Source: an uncultured Pelagibacteraceae bacterium | GTDB lineage: Bacteria; Pseudomonadota; Alphaproteobacteria; Pelagibacterales; Pelagibacteraceae | DNA length: 64,000 nt | Direction: 5' to 3' | Assembly: GCA_902606075.1 (NCBI GenBank) | Contig: CACLEU010000002.1 | Coordinates: forward strand, 1 to 64,000 | In this document: positions 52,947 to 62,219 of the stretch, piece after piece | Layout: the number at the start of each line of letters is the position of its first letter | Position numbering within the stretch: the stretch's first letter is position 1 | Program-made: the position numbers and the translations under genes | Notes under the pieces: generated by a model | The model's database searches: none | The model's input: only the letters and a program-made list of their open reading frames with translations | What the model was told of the DNA's origin: nothing

Positions 52947-53624
52947 ATGATTAAAAATATAGTTAATCTTGGTGACGCAGCAATATATTGTGATTTTGGA
53001 AATGAAGTTAATAAAATTACAAATTCAAAAGTTATACAATATTTTAAAACTCTAAAAACAAAAAATGTAAATGGAATTACCAACATGTCTCCTTCTTATA
53101 ACAAATTAATTATTACATTTGACTTAAATGAAACTAATTTTGATAAATTAAAAGAAGACTTACTTAATTTAGAATTTAAGGATCAAATAGCAAATGATAG
53201 TAATAAAATTGAAATCCCTTTATGTTGTGACGATGAATATTCATTAGACATACAAAGACTTGAAACAAAACTTAAGATAACTAAAAATGAAATATTAAAA
53301 GTTTTTTTAGATAAAACTTATTTTTGTTATATGACGGGATTTGTTGCTGGAATGCCTTTTTTGGGTGATTTAGAAAAAACAATTATGCTAGATAGACTGG
53401 AAACTCCAAGAGTTACAGTTCCAAAGGGATCAGTGGGTTTGACTGAGCAATTTTGCAATGTTTATACTTTTGAAAGTCCAGGAGGTTGGAATATAATTGG
53501 AAATACACCGATAGAAATTTTTAATCACAAAAACCCGGATCAACCAAATCTAATAAGCCCAGGCGATGAGGTTACTTTTTATAAAATTAATAAAAAAGAC
53601 TTTATAAAATTTTATGATAAATGA
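52947..53624 (+). CDS. pxpB: 5-oxoprolinase subunit B (KipI family)
   Basis: FCYMTGFVAGMPFLGDL; RVTVPKGSVGLTEQFCNVYTFESPGGWNIIGNTP. Confidence 0.93.
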   Translation: MIKNIVNLGDAAIYCDFGNEVNKITNSKVIQYFKTLKTKNVNGITNMSPSYNKLIITFDLNETNFDKLKEDLLNLEFKDQIANDSNKIEIPLCCDDEYSLDIQRLETKLKITKNEILKVFLDKTYFCYMTGFVAGMPFLGDLEKTIMLDRLETPRVTVPKGSVGLTEQFCNVYTFESPGGWNIIGNTPIEIFNHKNPDQPNLISPGDEVTFYKINKKDFIKFYDK

Positions 53625-54561
53625 TTATTTTTCGGTAATAAGAGGAGGTTTAAACTCTACTTTTCAAGATAACGGAAGAAAGTATTTTTATCATATTGGC
53701 TTACCTTTCAGTGGTGTGATGGATAAAAGAAATTTTGAAATAGCAAATAAAATCGTTAATAACAAGAAAAATGATCCAATGATTGAGTTTGCATTTCAAG
53801 GACCTGCTCTAAAATTTTTTGGTAGTAAAAGATACATGGTGGTGACTGGAGATGTGAATTTTAAGATTATAAAAAAAAGTAATATAGAAAATCATGGAAA
53901 ATGTTACCAGACATTTGAAATAAATGATGGAGATATAATAGATATTATTTCAACAAATAAATCCGTTTATGGATATCTTTCTATTAATGGAGGTTTTAAA
54001 TTAAATAAAATTTGGGGAAGTTACTCGACAACAGTAAGAGCTAGAGTTGGACCAAATGAAGGAAATAAGATAACAAATGGTCAAAAACTTATATTAAATA
54101 ATTCCAATGAATTGGTTAAAAGATCGTTAAATTTTATTAATTCCAAGATAGAATTTATTAGAGTATTAGCAGGAACTAATTTTAATTATTTTTCCGAGCA
54201 GTCAAAAAATGACTTTTTTTCGAGAGAATTTTTAGTCTCTAAACTTACAGATAGAATGGGTATGAGACTAGAGGGTGTAAAATTAAAGAATCTTAAAAAA
54301 ACAAATATTAAATCGGAAGGTCTTGTAAAAGGGACAATCCAAGTACCGGCTGACGGTAATCCAATAATTTTATTATCTGATCATGGTACAATTGGGGGTT
54401 ATCCTAAATTTGGTGTCGTTATAAGCGCTGATTATGGTAGACTTGTACAGTTACCACCTGGATCAAAAATAAAATTTAAAGAAATTCAGTTAAAGGATGC
54501 TGAAAATTTATACAAACTATATAATATGGAAACTCATAATATACTTAGTAAAATTTTATGA
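53614..54561 (+). CDS. pxpC: 5-oxoprolinase subunit C (KipA family)
   Basis: TFQDNGRKYFYHIGLPFSGVMDKRNFEIAN; SDRMGMRLEG-like; ILLSDHGTIGGYPKFGVVISAD. Confidence 0.93.
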   Translation: MINDYFSVIRGGLNSTFQDNGRKYFYHIGLPFSGVMDKRNFEIANKIVNNKKNDPMIEFAFQGPALKFFGSKRYMVVTGDVNFKIIKKSNIENHGKCYQTFEINDGDIIDIISTNKSVYGYLSINGGFKLNKIWGSYSTTVRARVGPNEGNKITNGQKLILNNSNELVKRSLNFINSKIEFIRVLAGTNFNYFSEQSKNDFFSREFLVSKLTDRMGMRLEGVKLKNLKKTNIKSEGLVKGTIQVPADGNPIILLSDHGTIGGYPKFGVVISADYGRLVQLPPGSKIKFKEIQLKDAENLYKLYNMETHNILSKIL

Positions 54562-55334
54562 GTTTAAAAATTAAAAAAATTATTTTAAAAAAAAATAAAA
54601 CAAAAATAATTTGTTTAACTTCGTATTCGAAAAATATTTCAGAAATTTTAGATAATTATGCTGATATAATTCTTGTGGGTGACTCTCTAGGTTCAGTCTT
54701 GTACTCATACGATACTACAAAAAAAGTTAAACTTAATATGATGATTGAACATTCCAAAAGTGCTAGGCAAGGGATCAAAAAAAGTTTAATGGTTGTAGAT
54801 ATGCCCTACAATACTTATAGAAATAAAAGTGAGGCCCTATTTAATGCAAAAAAAATAATAAAAAATACTCAAGCTGATGCAGTTAAATTAGAAGGAGGAA
54901 AAAAAATAATAGATATTATAAAACACTTAAAAAAAAATAAAATTAGCGTGATGGGTCATTTAGGTATTTTGCCACAAAGCCAAAAAGGTAAATTCAGATA
55001 TAAAGGAAAAACAAAACAAGAGAGAAAAAATTTATTGAGTGATGCAATTTTGTTGCAAAAAAGCGGAGTATTTTCAATTGTATTGGAATGTATAGAGACA
55101 ACTTTGGCGAAAAAAATTACAAAAGAATTAAAAATTCCAACAATTGGAATAGGATCTTCTGTTCATTGTGATGGTCAGGTTTTAGTAACAGATGATTTAA
55201 TTGGTCTTAATTTAACTTCTATTAAGTTTATAAAGAGTTTTTATAATATTCGAAAGCACATAGATTTAGCAGTAAAAAAATTTAGAAAAGAAGTTAAGAA
55301 TAAAATATATCCATCAAAAAAATTTAGCTATTAA
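54558..55334 (+). CDS. panB: 3-methyl-2-oxobutanoate hydroxymethyltransferase-like (PanB)
   Basis: ADIILVGDSLGSVLYSYDTT; VVDMPYNTY; VKLEGG; VMGHLGILPQS; IGIGSSVHCDGQVLVTDDLIGL. Confidence 0.88.
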   Translation: MSLKIKKIILKKNKTKIICLTSYSKNISEILDNYADIILVGDSLGSVLYSYDTTKKVKLNMMIEHSKSARQGIKKSLMVVDMPYNTYRNKSEALFNAKKIIKNTQADAVKLEGGKKIIDIIKHLKKNKISVMGHLGILPQSQKGKFRYKGKTKQERKNLLSDAILLQKSGVFSIVLECIETTLAKKITKELKIPTIGIGSSVHCDGQVLVTDDLIGLNLTSIKFIKSFYNIRKHIDLAVKKFRKEVKNKIYPSKKFSY

Positions 55335-55337
55335 AAT

Positions 55338-56567
55338 TTATCTAATTTTTTTTGTTTTAATTTTTCCTCTCTTTAAATCAACTTCAAAAAATGAACCAAA
55401 TGAGTCGCCAGCTTCATCAAATTCTACACCTGTTGCTCCCTCATAATTTATGAATTTTCCTTCTCTTAAAATTTTTATAGCTTTTTTTATTTCACCTGGG
55501 TAAATCTTGGTACCAGGTTTGTTTGCTACTGAATAAATATTATCTTTTATTGATTTTTTCTCAGAATAAATTTTTGAAAAATTTGATAAAATAATTATAG
55601 CCGCGGCGTCATATGATTCTCCAGTGTAAGGACTAGTTGGATCTATACCTGATTGTTGAGCTAAATTTATAAATTTTTCTGCTCCTATATTCGTCAATCC
55701 TTGCAAATAACCAAAAGATTTTTTTAAATTCTTATTTTTAAATTCGTCAACTATTTTGTCTTCAATCATATCATCTGGAAGAATGAAAACATTAAACATA
55801 CCAATATCCAACATTGATTTGATAATTTGATCACCTCCTAACTTAATATTACTTATTACAGCAAGAGCATCACCTCCAGCAGCAGTTAAAGTTGAAATAT
55901 GGTTAGAATAATCTTTTGTATTTTTAATATGTGGAACCATTATTGATGTTTTTATATTATTTTTGTTTAGTATTTCACTGTAAGCTTTTGCAAACTTTTC
56001 ATAATCGTTGTCTCTACCATAAGAAATAGCCACACTCCTTATACCTCTGTCTTTTGTTATTTCTGCTAATATTTGACTGCCTCTGATTTTTGATGGAGTT
56101 GTTCTAAATAAAAAACCGTTATCTTTTAAGGTTATTAATTCATTAGACGTATCTGAAGGTGAGATCATTAATATTTTTTTCGGGATTGAAAATTCTTTGG
56201 CAATTTCGATTGTAACATTCGGACATGCAGCTCCTATAATTGCACTTACTCTATCTTTAACAATCTTAGATGCAGCATTTTTTGCTAACTTTATATTATT
56301 ACAAGTTGTATCGTATCTTTTTATTTTAAAAGTGATCTCATTAGCTAATTTTGCATCACTATTTATTTCATAAAATGCTAATTCTGCTGACTCAGCCATT
56401 GATGGGGTTAAACTTTCAACCACTCCAGTAAAACCTAGTAAAATGCCAACTTTAATTTCTTTATCTTTTTCGGCAAAAGACTTTGGTATTAATATTAAGA
56501 CATTAATAAATAATATTAAAAATATTATCTTTAAATTAGCTTTAATTCTATTTCTTAACATAACCAT
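55338..56567 (-). CDS. Orphan ABC-type Leu/Ile/Val-family substrate-binding protein (start revised to ~56567)
   Basis: Signal-like N-terminus; KVGILLGFTGVVESLTPSMAESAELAFYEIN; SPYTGESYDAAAII. The longer ORF start would overlap the divergent gene at 56608. Confidence 0.82.
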   Translation of the reverse strand: MVMLRNRIKANLKIIFLILFINVLILIPKSFAEKDKEIKVGILLGFTGVVESLTPSMAESAELAFYEINSDAKLANEITFKIKRYDTTCNNIKLAKNAASKIVKDRVSAIIGAACPNVTIEIAKEFSIPKKILMISPSDTSNELITLKDNGFLFRTTPSKIRGSQILAEITKDRGIRSVAISYGRDNDYEKFAKAYSEILNKNNIKTSIMVPHIKNTKDYSNHISTLTAAGGDALAVISNIKLGGDQIIKSMLDIGMFNVFILPDDMIEDKIVDEFKNKNLKKSFGYLQGLTNIGAEKFINLAQQSGIDPTSPYTGESYDAAAIIILSNFSKIYSEKKSIKDNIYSVANKPGTKIYPGEIKKAIKILREGKFINYEGATGVEFDEAGDSFGSFFEVDLKRGKIKTKKIR

Positions 56568-56607
56568 TAAACTTGGTATCTTTGTATTTATAATATAACT
56601 TATTAAT

Positions 56608-57348
56608 ATGAATTCAAAAAAAATTAAACCCAAATTTATAAAAAAAACAAATCCTAGAGTAGGCCTAATTGTATTGGCAACAGATGTAATGATAGAAAGA
56701 GATTTTTTAAAAGTTTTTAATGGGATTTCAGCTGATCTTTTTGTTAACAGAATAACTAATTATAATCCTGTCACAGCTGATAATTTAAAAAAAATGACAA
56801 ATAATATTACATCTGTCACTGAAAATATTCTACCTGGAGAGAAAATAGACTGCATAGTTTATGGCTGTACTTCAGGCACAATTGTTTCTGGTTATGATAA
56901 TATAAAAAAAAAGATCAATCTTGCAAAACCAGATGCAAATGTAACTGCACCAAGTACCGCAGTATTGAATGCATTAAAGAAAAAAAAGATAAACAAGATA
57001 TCAATAGTAACGCCTTATATTAAAAGTGTTAATGACGACGTAGTTAACTTTTTCAAAAATAATAATTTTGAAATTACCTCAAATACATATTTTGATATAA
57101 AATCTGACATAGATATTGGCAAAGTAGATCAAGATAAACTATTTGATATTTTATCCTCTATTGATCATAAAAACGCTGAAGCTTTGTTTGTTTCTTGCAC
57201 TTCATTACCAGTATTAAATATTATTGAAAAATTAGAAAAAAAATTAGATATAACTGTCCTATCTAGTAACCAAGCTTTGATCTGGGAAACTTTAGAAAAG
57301 ATAAATAGAAACAACTTTATAAAAGGTTACGGAAGCTTATTTTTTTAA
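56608..57348 (+). CDS. Asp/Glu racemase-superfamily protein (maleate isomerase/EutA-like)
   Basis: PRVGLIVLATDVMIERDF; two catalytic-Cys contexts VYGCTSGTIV and FVSCTSLPVL. Confidence 0.8.
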   Translation: MNSKKIKPKFIKKTNPRVGLIVLATDVMIERDFLKVFNGISADLFVNRITNYNPVTADNLKKMTNNITSVTENILPGEKIDCIVYGCTSGTIVSGYDNIKKKINLAKPDANVTAPSTAVLNALKKKKINKISIVTPYIKSVNDDVVNFFKNNNFEITSNTYFDIKSDIDIGKVDQDKLFDILSSIDHKNAEALFVSCTSLPVLNIIEKLEKKLDITVLSSNQALIWETLEKINRNNFIKGYGSLFF

Positions 57349-57357
57349 TATTAAATC

Positions 57358-58524
57358 ATGAGTTTTTCAAAGGAAGAATATAAAAATCGTTTAAAAAAAG
57401 TTCAAATGTCAATGCAAAAAATGGGTATCGAACTTTTGATATCCCAAGATACTGCAAATATAAATTATTTAACTGGTTATGATGCTTGGTCTTTCTATTA
57501 TGCACAATGTGTAATAGTACATTTAAATTCTGATGAACCCATATGCTTTATCAGATCTCAAGATGCTGGTGGTGCATTTATTAAAACTTATTTAAAAAAA
57601 GAAAATATTATAATTTATGATGAAAAATATATTCATACTTGGCCCTCTCATCCTTATGATGCACTAGTTGATTTATTGAGAAGAAATAAGTGGGATAAAC
57701 TTAATATTGGTGTTGAGATGGATGCTCATTATTTTACAGCATACTGTTATGAAAAACTCAAAAAAGGTTTGCCTAATGCTAAAATCAGTGACTCAGAAAG
57801 ACTGGTTAATTGGGTAAGAGTAGTTAAATCAAATACGGAAATAGATTTTATGAAAAAAGCCGCAATTATTTCAGAAAATGCAATGAGAACTGCAATGGAA
57901 ACAATTAACCCAGGCGTTAGGCAATGCGATGCAGTAGCTGAAATTCAAAAAACATTGTTTAAAGGAACAAGTGATTATGGAGGTGAATATGCAAGTATTG
58001 CGACATTGCTACCTACTGGCAAAGGTACATCTGCATCACACCTCACTGCAAGCGATAAACAATTTTTGAATGGGGAAGCTACTGTTATTGAATTATCTGG
58101 TACTTACAAAAGATATCATGCGCCTATGGCAAGAACATTAAATCTTGGTAAGCCAGAGCAAAAAAAAATTGATGCAATGAATGCAACGAACGAAGCTTTG
58201 GAGGCAGGAATAAATGCTAGCAAACCTGGGAATACTGCAAATGATGTTGCAGAAAAATTTTGGGAAGTATTAGATAAATACAAAATAAAAAAAGATTCTA
58301 GAACGGGCTATTCAATAGGTATAGGATATCCACCAGACTGGGGAGAGCATACTATTAATATATCCAAAGGTGACATGACTATATTAAAACCTAATGTGTG
58401 TTATCACATGATTGCTGTTATGCAATTTGGTGATTGGGGAGTTGAGGCGTCTGAGTCTATAAGGATAACAGATGAGGGAAATGAGTTATTATGCAATTTT
58501 TCGAGAGATTTACACGTAAAATAA
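57358..58524 (+). CDS. M24-family hydrolase, ectoine hydrolase (DoeA)-like
   Basis: NINYLTGYDAWSFYYAQC; SIGIGYPPDWGEHTINISKGDMTILKPNVCYHMIAVMQFGDWGVEASESI. Confidence 0.8.
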   Translation: MSFSKEEYKNRLKKVQMSMQKMGIELLISQDTANINYLTGYDAWSFYYAQCVIVHLNSDEPICFIRSQDAGGAFIKTYLKKENIIIYDEKYIHTWPSHPYDALVDLLRRNKWDKLNIGVEMDAHYFTAYCYEKLKKGLPNAKISDSERLVNWVRVVKSNTEIDFMKKAAIISENAMRTAMETINPGVRQCDAVAEIQKTLFKGTSDYGGEYASIATLLPTGKGTSASHLTASDKQFLNGEATVIELSGTYKRYHAPMARTLNLGKPEQKKIDAMNATNEALEAGINASKPGNTANDVAEKFWEVLDKYKIKKDSRTGYSIGIGYPPDWGEHTINISKGDMTILKPNVCYHMIAVMQFGDWGVEASESIRITDEGNELLCNFSRDLHVK

Positions 58525-58567
58525 AAAACTTGAAAAAATACTCTACAAATGTTTTAAACATAACCTA

Positions 58568-59656
58568 ATGTCAAAGAACTTAGAATTTGTAAAATTCGAC
58601 AAAGTAGACAAAAGTTACGATGGGAAAGTACTTGTTGTAAAAGATTTAAATTTGGACATCGCTGAGGGAGAGTTTATTACAATGCTTGGACCATCTGGCT
58701 CAGGAAAAACAACTTGTTTAATGATGTTAGCTGGTTTTGAAACACCAACTAATGGGGAAATTTTTTTAAACAAAAATCCTATTTCAAACATACCACCTCA
58801 TAAAAGAGGTATAGGAATGGTTTTTCAAAATTATGCACTTTTCCCTCATATGACTGTCTTTGAAAATTTAGCGTTTCCACTTAAGGTAAGAAAAATAAAC
58901 AAAGATGATATAGATAAAAAAGTCGATAAAGCATTATCAATGGTATCCCTCACTGGTTTTGAAAATAGAATGCCCGGACAATTATCTGGTGGTCAACAAC
59001 AACGGGTTGCAGTTGCAAGAGCTTTAGTATTTGATCCTCAGGTAGTTTTGATGGATGAACCTTTGGGAGCTTTAGATAAAAATCTTAGAGAGAGTATGCA
59101 ATATGAAATTAAACATATTCATGAAAGTATTGGTGTCACTGTTGTTTATGTTACGCACGACCAAAGCGAGGCTCTTACAATGTCTAATCGAATTGCAGTA
59201 TTTAATGACGGAAAGGTCCAACAACTTTCTTCACCAGATAAATTATATGAGGAGCCTGTAAATTCTTTTGTTGCAGAATTTATTGGAGAAAATAATACTT
59301 TTGCAGGAGAAGTAACAAACTTTCAAAAAGATCAATGTAAAGTAAAACTATCAAATGGTTCTGAGATAATTGCTAATCCAGTATCTGTAAAATCTAATGG
59401 TGACAAAACTACAGTTTCATTAAGACCTGAAAGAGCTTTAATAAACACTAAAGATAAATTGGAAAACAATTTTAACGGCAAAATTGAGGAAATTATTTAT
59501 CATGGAGATCATACGAGAGTAAGAATTGATTTGTTAGGAAATAAAGAATTTATTTTAAAGGTGCCCAATAGTTCTGCTAATATGGATATAAAAATGGGAA
59601 ACCAGATTAATGTTAGCTGGAGCAGTTATGATGCAAGAGCATTAGATCCAAAATAA
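58568..59656 (+). CDS. potA: Spermidine/putrescine-type ABC transporter ATPase
   Basis: LGPSGSGKTTCLMMLAGFE; QLSGGQQQRVAVARAL; VLMDEPLGALDKNLRE; C-terminal TOBE domain. Confidence 0.93.
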   Translation: MSKNLEFVKFDKVDKSYDGKVLVVKDLNLDIAEGEFITMLGPSGSGKTTCLMMLAGFETPTNGEIFLNKNPISNIPPHKRGIGMVFQNYALFPHMTVFENLAFPLKVRKINKDDIDKKVDKALSMVSLTGFENRMPGQLSGGQQQRVAVARALVFDPQVVLMDEPLGALDKNLRESMQYEIKHIHESIGVTVVYVTHDQSEALTMSNRIAVFNDGKVQQLSSPDKLYEEPVNSFVAEFIGENNTFAGEVTNFQKDQCKVKLSNGSEIIANPVSVKSNGDKTTVSLRPERALINTKDKLENNFNGKIEEIIYHGDHTRVRIDLLGNKEFILKVPNSSANMDIKMGNQINVSWSSYDARALDPK

Positions 59657-59691
59657 AAACAAGTTACAATTAAATTACATAGATAAAACAA

Positions 59692-59768
59692 GGCTATATT
59701 AGCCAAATGCGTTATTGACTCCTTACGCATATATTGCTGTAATTAGTCTTTTAAAAAACGTTTAAACG
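59692..59768 (+). promoter_or_regulatory. Structured leader ahead of potD: two small hairpins plus a palindrome next to the SD
   Basis: GGCTA-TAT-TAGCC (59692-59704); ATGCGT..ACGCAT (59707-59730); CGTTTAAACG (59759-59768) directly before GGAGG. Confidence 0.4.
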
Positions 59769-59776
59769 GAGGAATA

Positions 59777-60892
59777 ATGAAAAAACTAAGTAAATTGTTA
59801 CTAGTTCTAACTTTTGCTCTTTCTATAAGCTCATCAGCATTTGCAGTTACTGTTGCATCTTGGGGTGGAGCGTATACAGAATCACAAAAGCTAGGATATG
59901 GTGACCCTACTGCTAAAAAACTTGGTGTACCGATCAATTGGGTCGACTACTCAGGTGGATTATCAGAGATTAAAGCACAAAAAGAGGCAGGCAAAATAAC
60001 GTGGGATATTATCGACGTTTTTGCTATGGATACGATCACTGGATGTGACGAAGGTTTATTTGTAGAATTTGATTTCGACAAAGACTTTCCAGCAGCTCCA
60101 GATGGTACTTCTGCGAGTAAAGATTTCTTTGCTCCAATGCCAAGTAAATGTGCTGTAGGAAACATTTTATATTCTTGGAACTATGCTTACAACACGAGTA
60201 ATGTTAAAGGCACACCAAAGACTATAAAAGATTTCTTTAACACAAAAAAATTCCCTGGAAAAAGAGCTATCTACAAAAGCGCTTTAACAAATTTAGAGAT
60301 CGCTTTAGCAGCAGATGGTATTAAACCAGGAAAAGGTGGATCAAAAATCTACAAAGCTCTTGAAACTGAAAAAGGTGTAAACAGAGCAATGAACAAGATC
60401 AAAGAGCTTTGCACAGACCCTAACGGTGGATGTGTATTTTGGTCAGCAGGTGCTCAACCACCAGAATTATTAGTATCTGGTGAAGTTGTTATGGCAACTG
60501 GTTGGAATGGTAGATTCTTCAACGCAGAGATCGGTGAAGGTGCTCCAATTAAACAAGTTTGGGATGGTCAAGGTCTTGACTACGAATATTTCGTACTAGT
60601 TAAGGGTGGACCAAACGAAGCTGATGCTAAAAAAGCTTTAGCGGAGATGACAAGTACAGAAGGTTTAGCTGGAAGTGCAAAATATATTGCATATGCACCT
60701 TGGAGAAAATCATCACTTAAAGTTATGGCAAAAGGCGAGCCGTGGTACAAAGATGGTAAGACTAACATGGTACCACAAATGCCGACTGCGCCAGCAAATA
60801 CAAAAAATTACTTCTTAGTAGATCCATTATTCTGGGCTGATAACGGTACAGAGCTTGGTGAAAAATGGGAAGCAATGAAAGCTGGTCTATAA
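59777..60892 (+). CDS. potD: Polyamine-type ABC transporter substrate-binding protein
   Basis: Signal peptide; VTVASWGGAYTESQKLGYGDP; EVVMATGWNGRFF; located in potA-D-B-C order. Confidence 0.9.
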   Translation: MKKLSKLLLVLTFALSISSSAFAVTVASWGGAYTESQKLGYGDPTAKKLGVPINWVDYSGGLSEIKAQKEAGKITWDIIDVFAMDTITGCDEGLFVEFDFDKDFPAAPDGTSASKDFFAPMPSKCAVGNILYSWNYAYNTSNVKGTPKTIKDFFNTKKFPGKRAIYKSALTNLEIALAADGIKPGKGGSKIYKALETEKGVNRAMNKIKELCTDPNGGCVFWSAGAQPPELLVSGEVVMATGWNGRFFNAEIGEGAPIKQVWDGQGLDYEYFVLVKGGPNEADAKKALAEMTSTEGLAGSAKYIAYAPWRKSSLKVMAKGEPWYKDGKTNMVPQMPTAPANTKNYFLVDPLFWADNGTELGEKWEAMKAGL

Positions 60893-60928
60893 TTTTAAGT
60901 TTTAAAGACTAAAATTATATATTATATT

Positions 60929-60957
60929 AAGGGCGGTTATTTATAGCCGCCCTTTTT
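60929..60957 (+). terminator. Terminator-like hairpin between potD and potB
   Basis: AAGGGCGGTTATTTATAGCCGCCCTTTTTT. Confidence 0.8.
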
Positions 60958-60963
60958 TATTTT

Positions 60964-62217
60964 ATGAGCAGTGAAACTAAACAAATTTTAACGACAGATG
61001 GCATACCGCTTGAGGTAAGTCTTAAAAAAGCTGAAAGAAAAAATAAGATCAAAGCATTTCTTTTAGTTGCGCCCCTATTATTATTTTTACTTATAACTTA
61101 TATTTTTCCAATTGGAGACATGTTGATGAGAAGTGTGGATGACAAAATGGTGACTGAAATGCTACCAAAAACATTTAAATCAATGGAGAAATGGGATGGA
61201 AATGAAATGCCACCTGAAGAAGTATTCGAATCTTTTTATTTGGACTTTCAAAAGTTAGTAGAGGAGAAACGTGATGGTAAATTATCCACTCAATTAAATT
61301 ATACTAAAAATGGTTTTAAAAGTATTTTAAAAAAATTGAGAAGAAAAGCCAAAAACTTTGAAGAAGGAAATTATAAAGAACAAATAATGGATGTTCACAA
61401 AAGGTGGGCTAATGTTGAATATTGGCGAGCTATCAAAAGAAGAGCACCAGCATATACCAGCTCAAAATATTTAAAAGGCATGGATATGTATAAAAACGAG
61501 GAGGGCAAAATTGTTAATGTCGAAGAAGATAGGAGAATACATAGAATACTTTGGCTTAGAACTTTGGAGATAGCCTTTTTTGTTACTCTGTTATGTTTTT
61601 TAATGGCGTATCCAATTGCGCACCTTCTTGCAACACTACCAATGAAGTATAGTAACCTTTTAATGATATGTGTACTCCTTCCATTTTGGACATCCCTACT
61701 AGTTAGAACTGCCAGTTGGATGATACTTCTTCAACAACAAGGTGTTGTTAATGATTTTTTTGTCATGATTGGATTAGTGCCCGACGATAATAGGCCTGAA
61801 ATGATGTACAATAAAACTGGAACCTACGTTGCTATGACGCAGATTTTATTACCCTTTATGGTTTTACCTTTATACAGTGTAATGAAAACTATATCTCCAA
61901 GCTTAATGAGGGCTGGAAAATCCCTAGGCGGAACACCATTTGTTACATTTTGGAAAGTCTATTTTCCCCTAACAATTCCTGGAATTGGAGCTGGCTGTTT
62001 GTTAGTTTTTATACTTGCTATTGGATATTATATTACACCTGCACTGGTAGGCGGAGCATCTGGAACTTTGATAAGTAATCAGATTGCCTTTCACATGAAA
62101 AGTACTCTGGATTGGAGCTTTGCATCAGCAATGGGACTAATGTTACTTGCTGGGGTATTAGCAATATACTGGATTTATAATAAATTAGTTGGAATTGATA
62201 ATATTAAATTAGGATAA
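60964..62217 (+). CDS. potB: Polyamine-type ABC transporter permease with long insertion after TM1
   Basis: EAA-loop-like region AGKSLGGTPFVTFWKVYFPLTIPGI; about 130 aa hydrophilic segment between TM1 and TM2. Confidence 0.9.
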   Translation: MSSETKQILTTDGIPLEVSLKKAERKNKIKAFLLVAPLLLFLLITYIFPIGDMLMRSVDDKMVTEMLPKTFKSMEKWDGNEMPPEEVFESFYLDFQKLVEEKRDGKLSTQLNYTKNGFKSILKKLRRKAKNFEEGNYKEQIMDVHKRWANVEYWRAIKRRAPAYTSSKYLKGMDMYKNEEGKIVNVEEDRRIHRILWLRTLEIAFFVTLLCFLMAYPIAHLLATLPMKYSNLLMICVLLPFWTSLLVRTASWMILLQQQGVVNDFFVMIGLVPDDNRPEMMYNKTGTYVAMTQILLPFMVLPLYSVMKTISPSLMRAGKSLGGTPFVTFWKVYFPLTIPGIGAGCLLVFILAIGYYITPALVGGASGTLISNQIAFHMKSTLDWSFASAMGLMLLAGVLAIYWIYNKLVGIDNIKLG

Positions 62218-62219
62218 TT

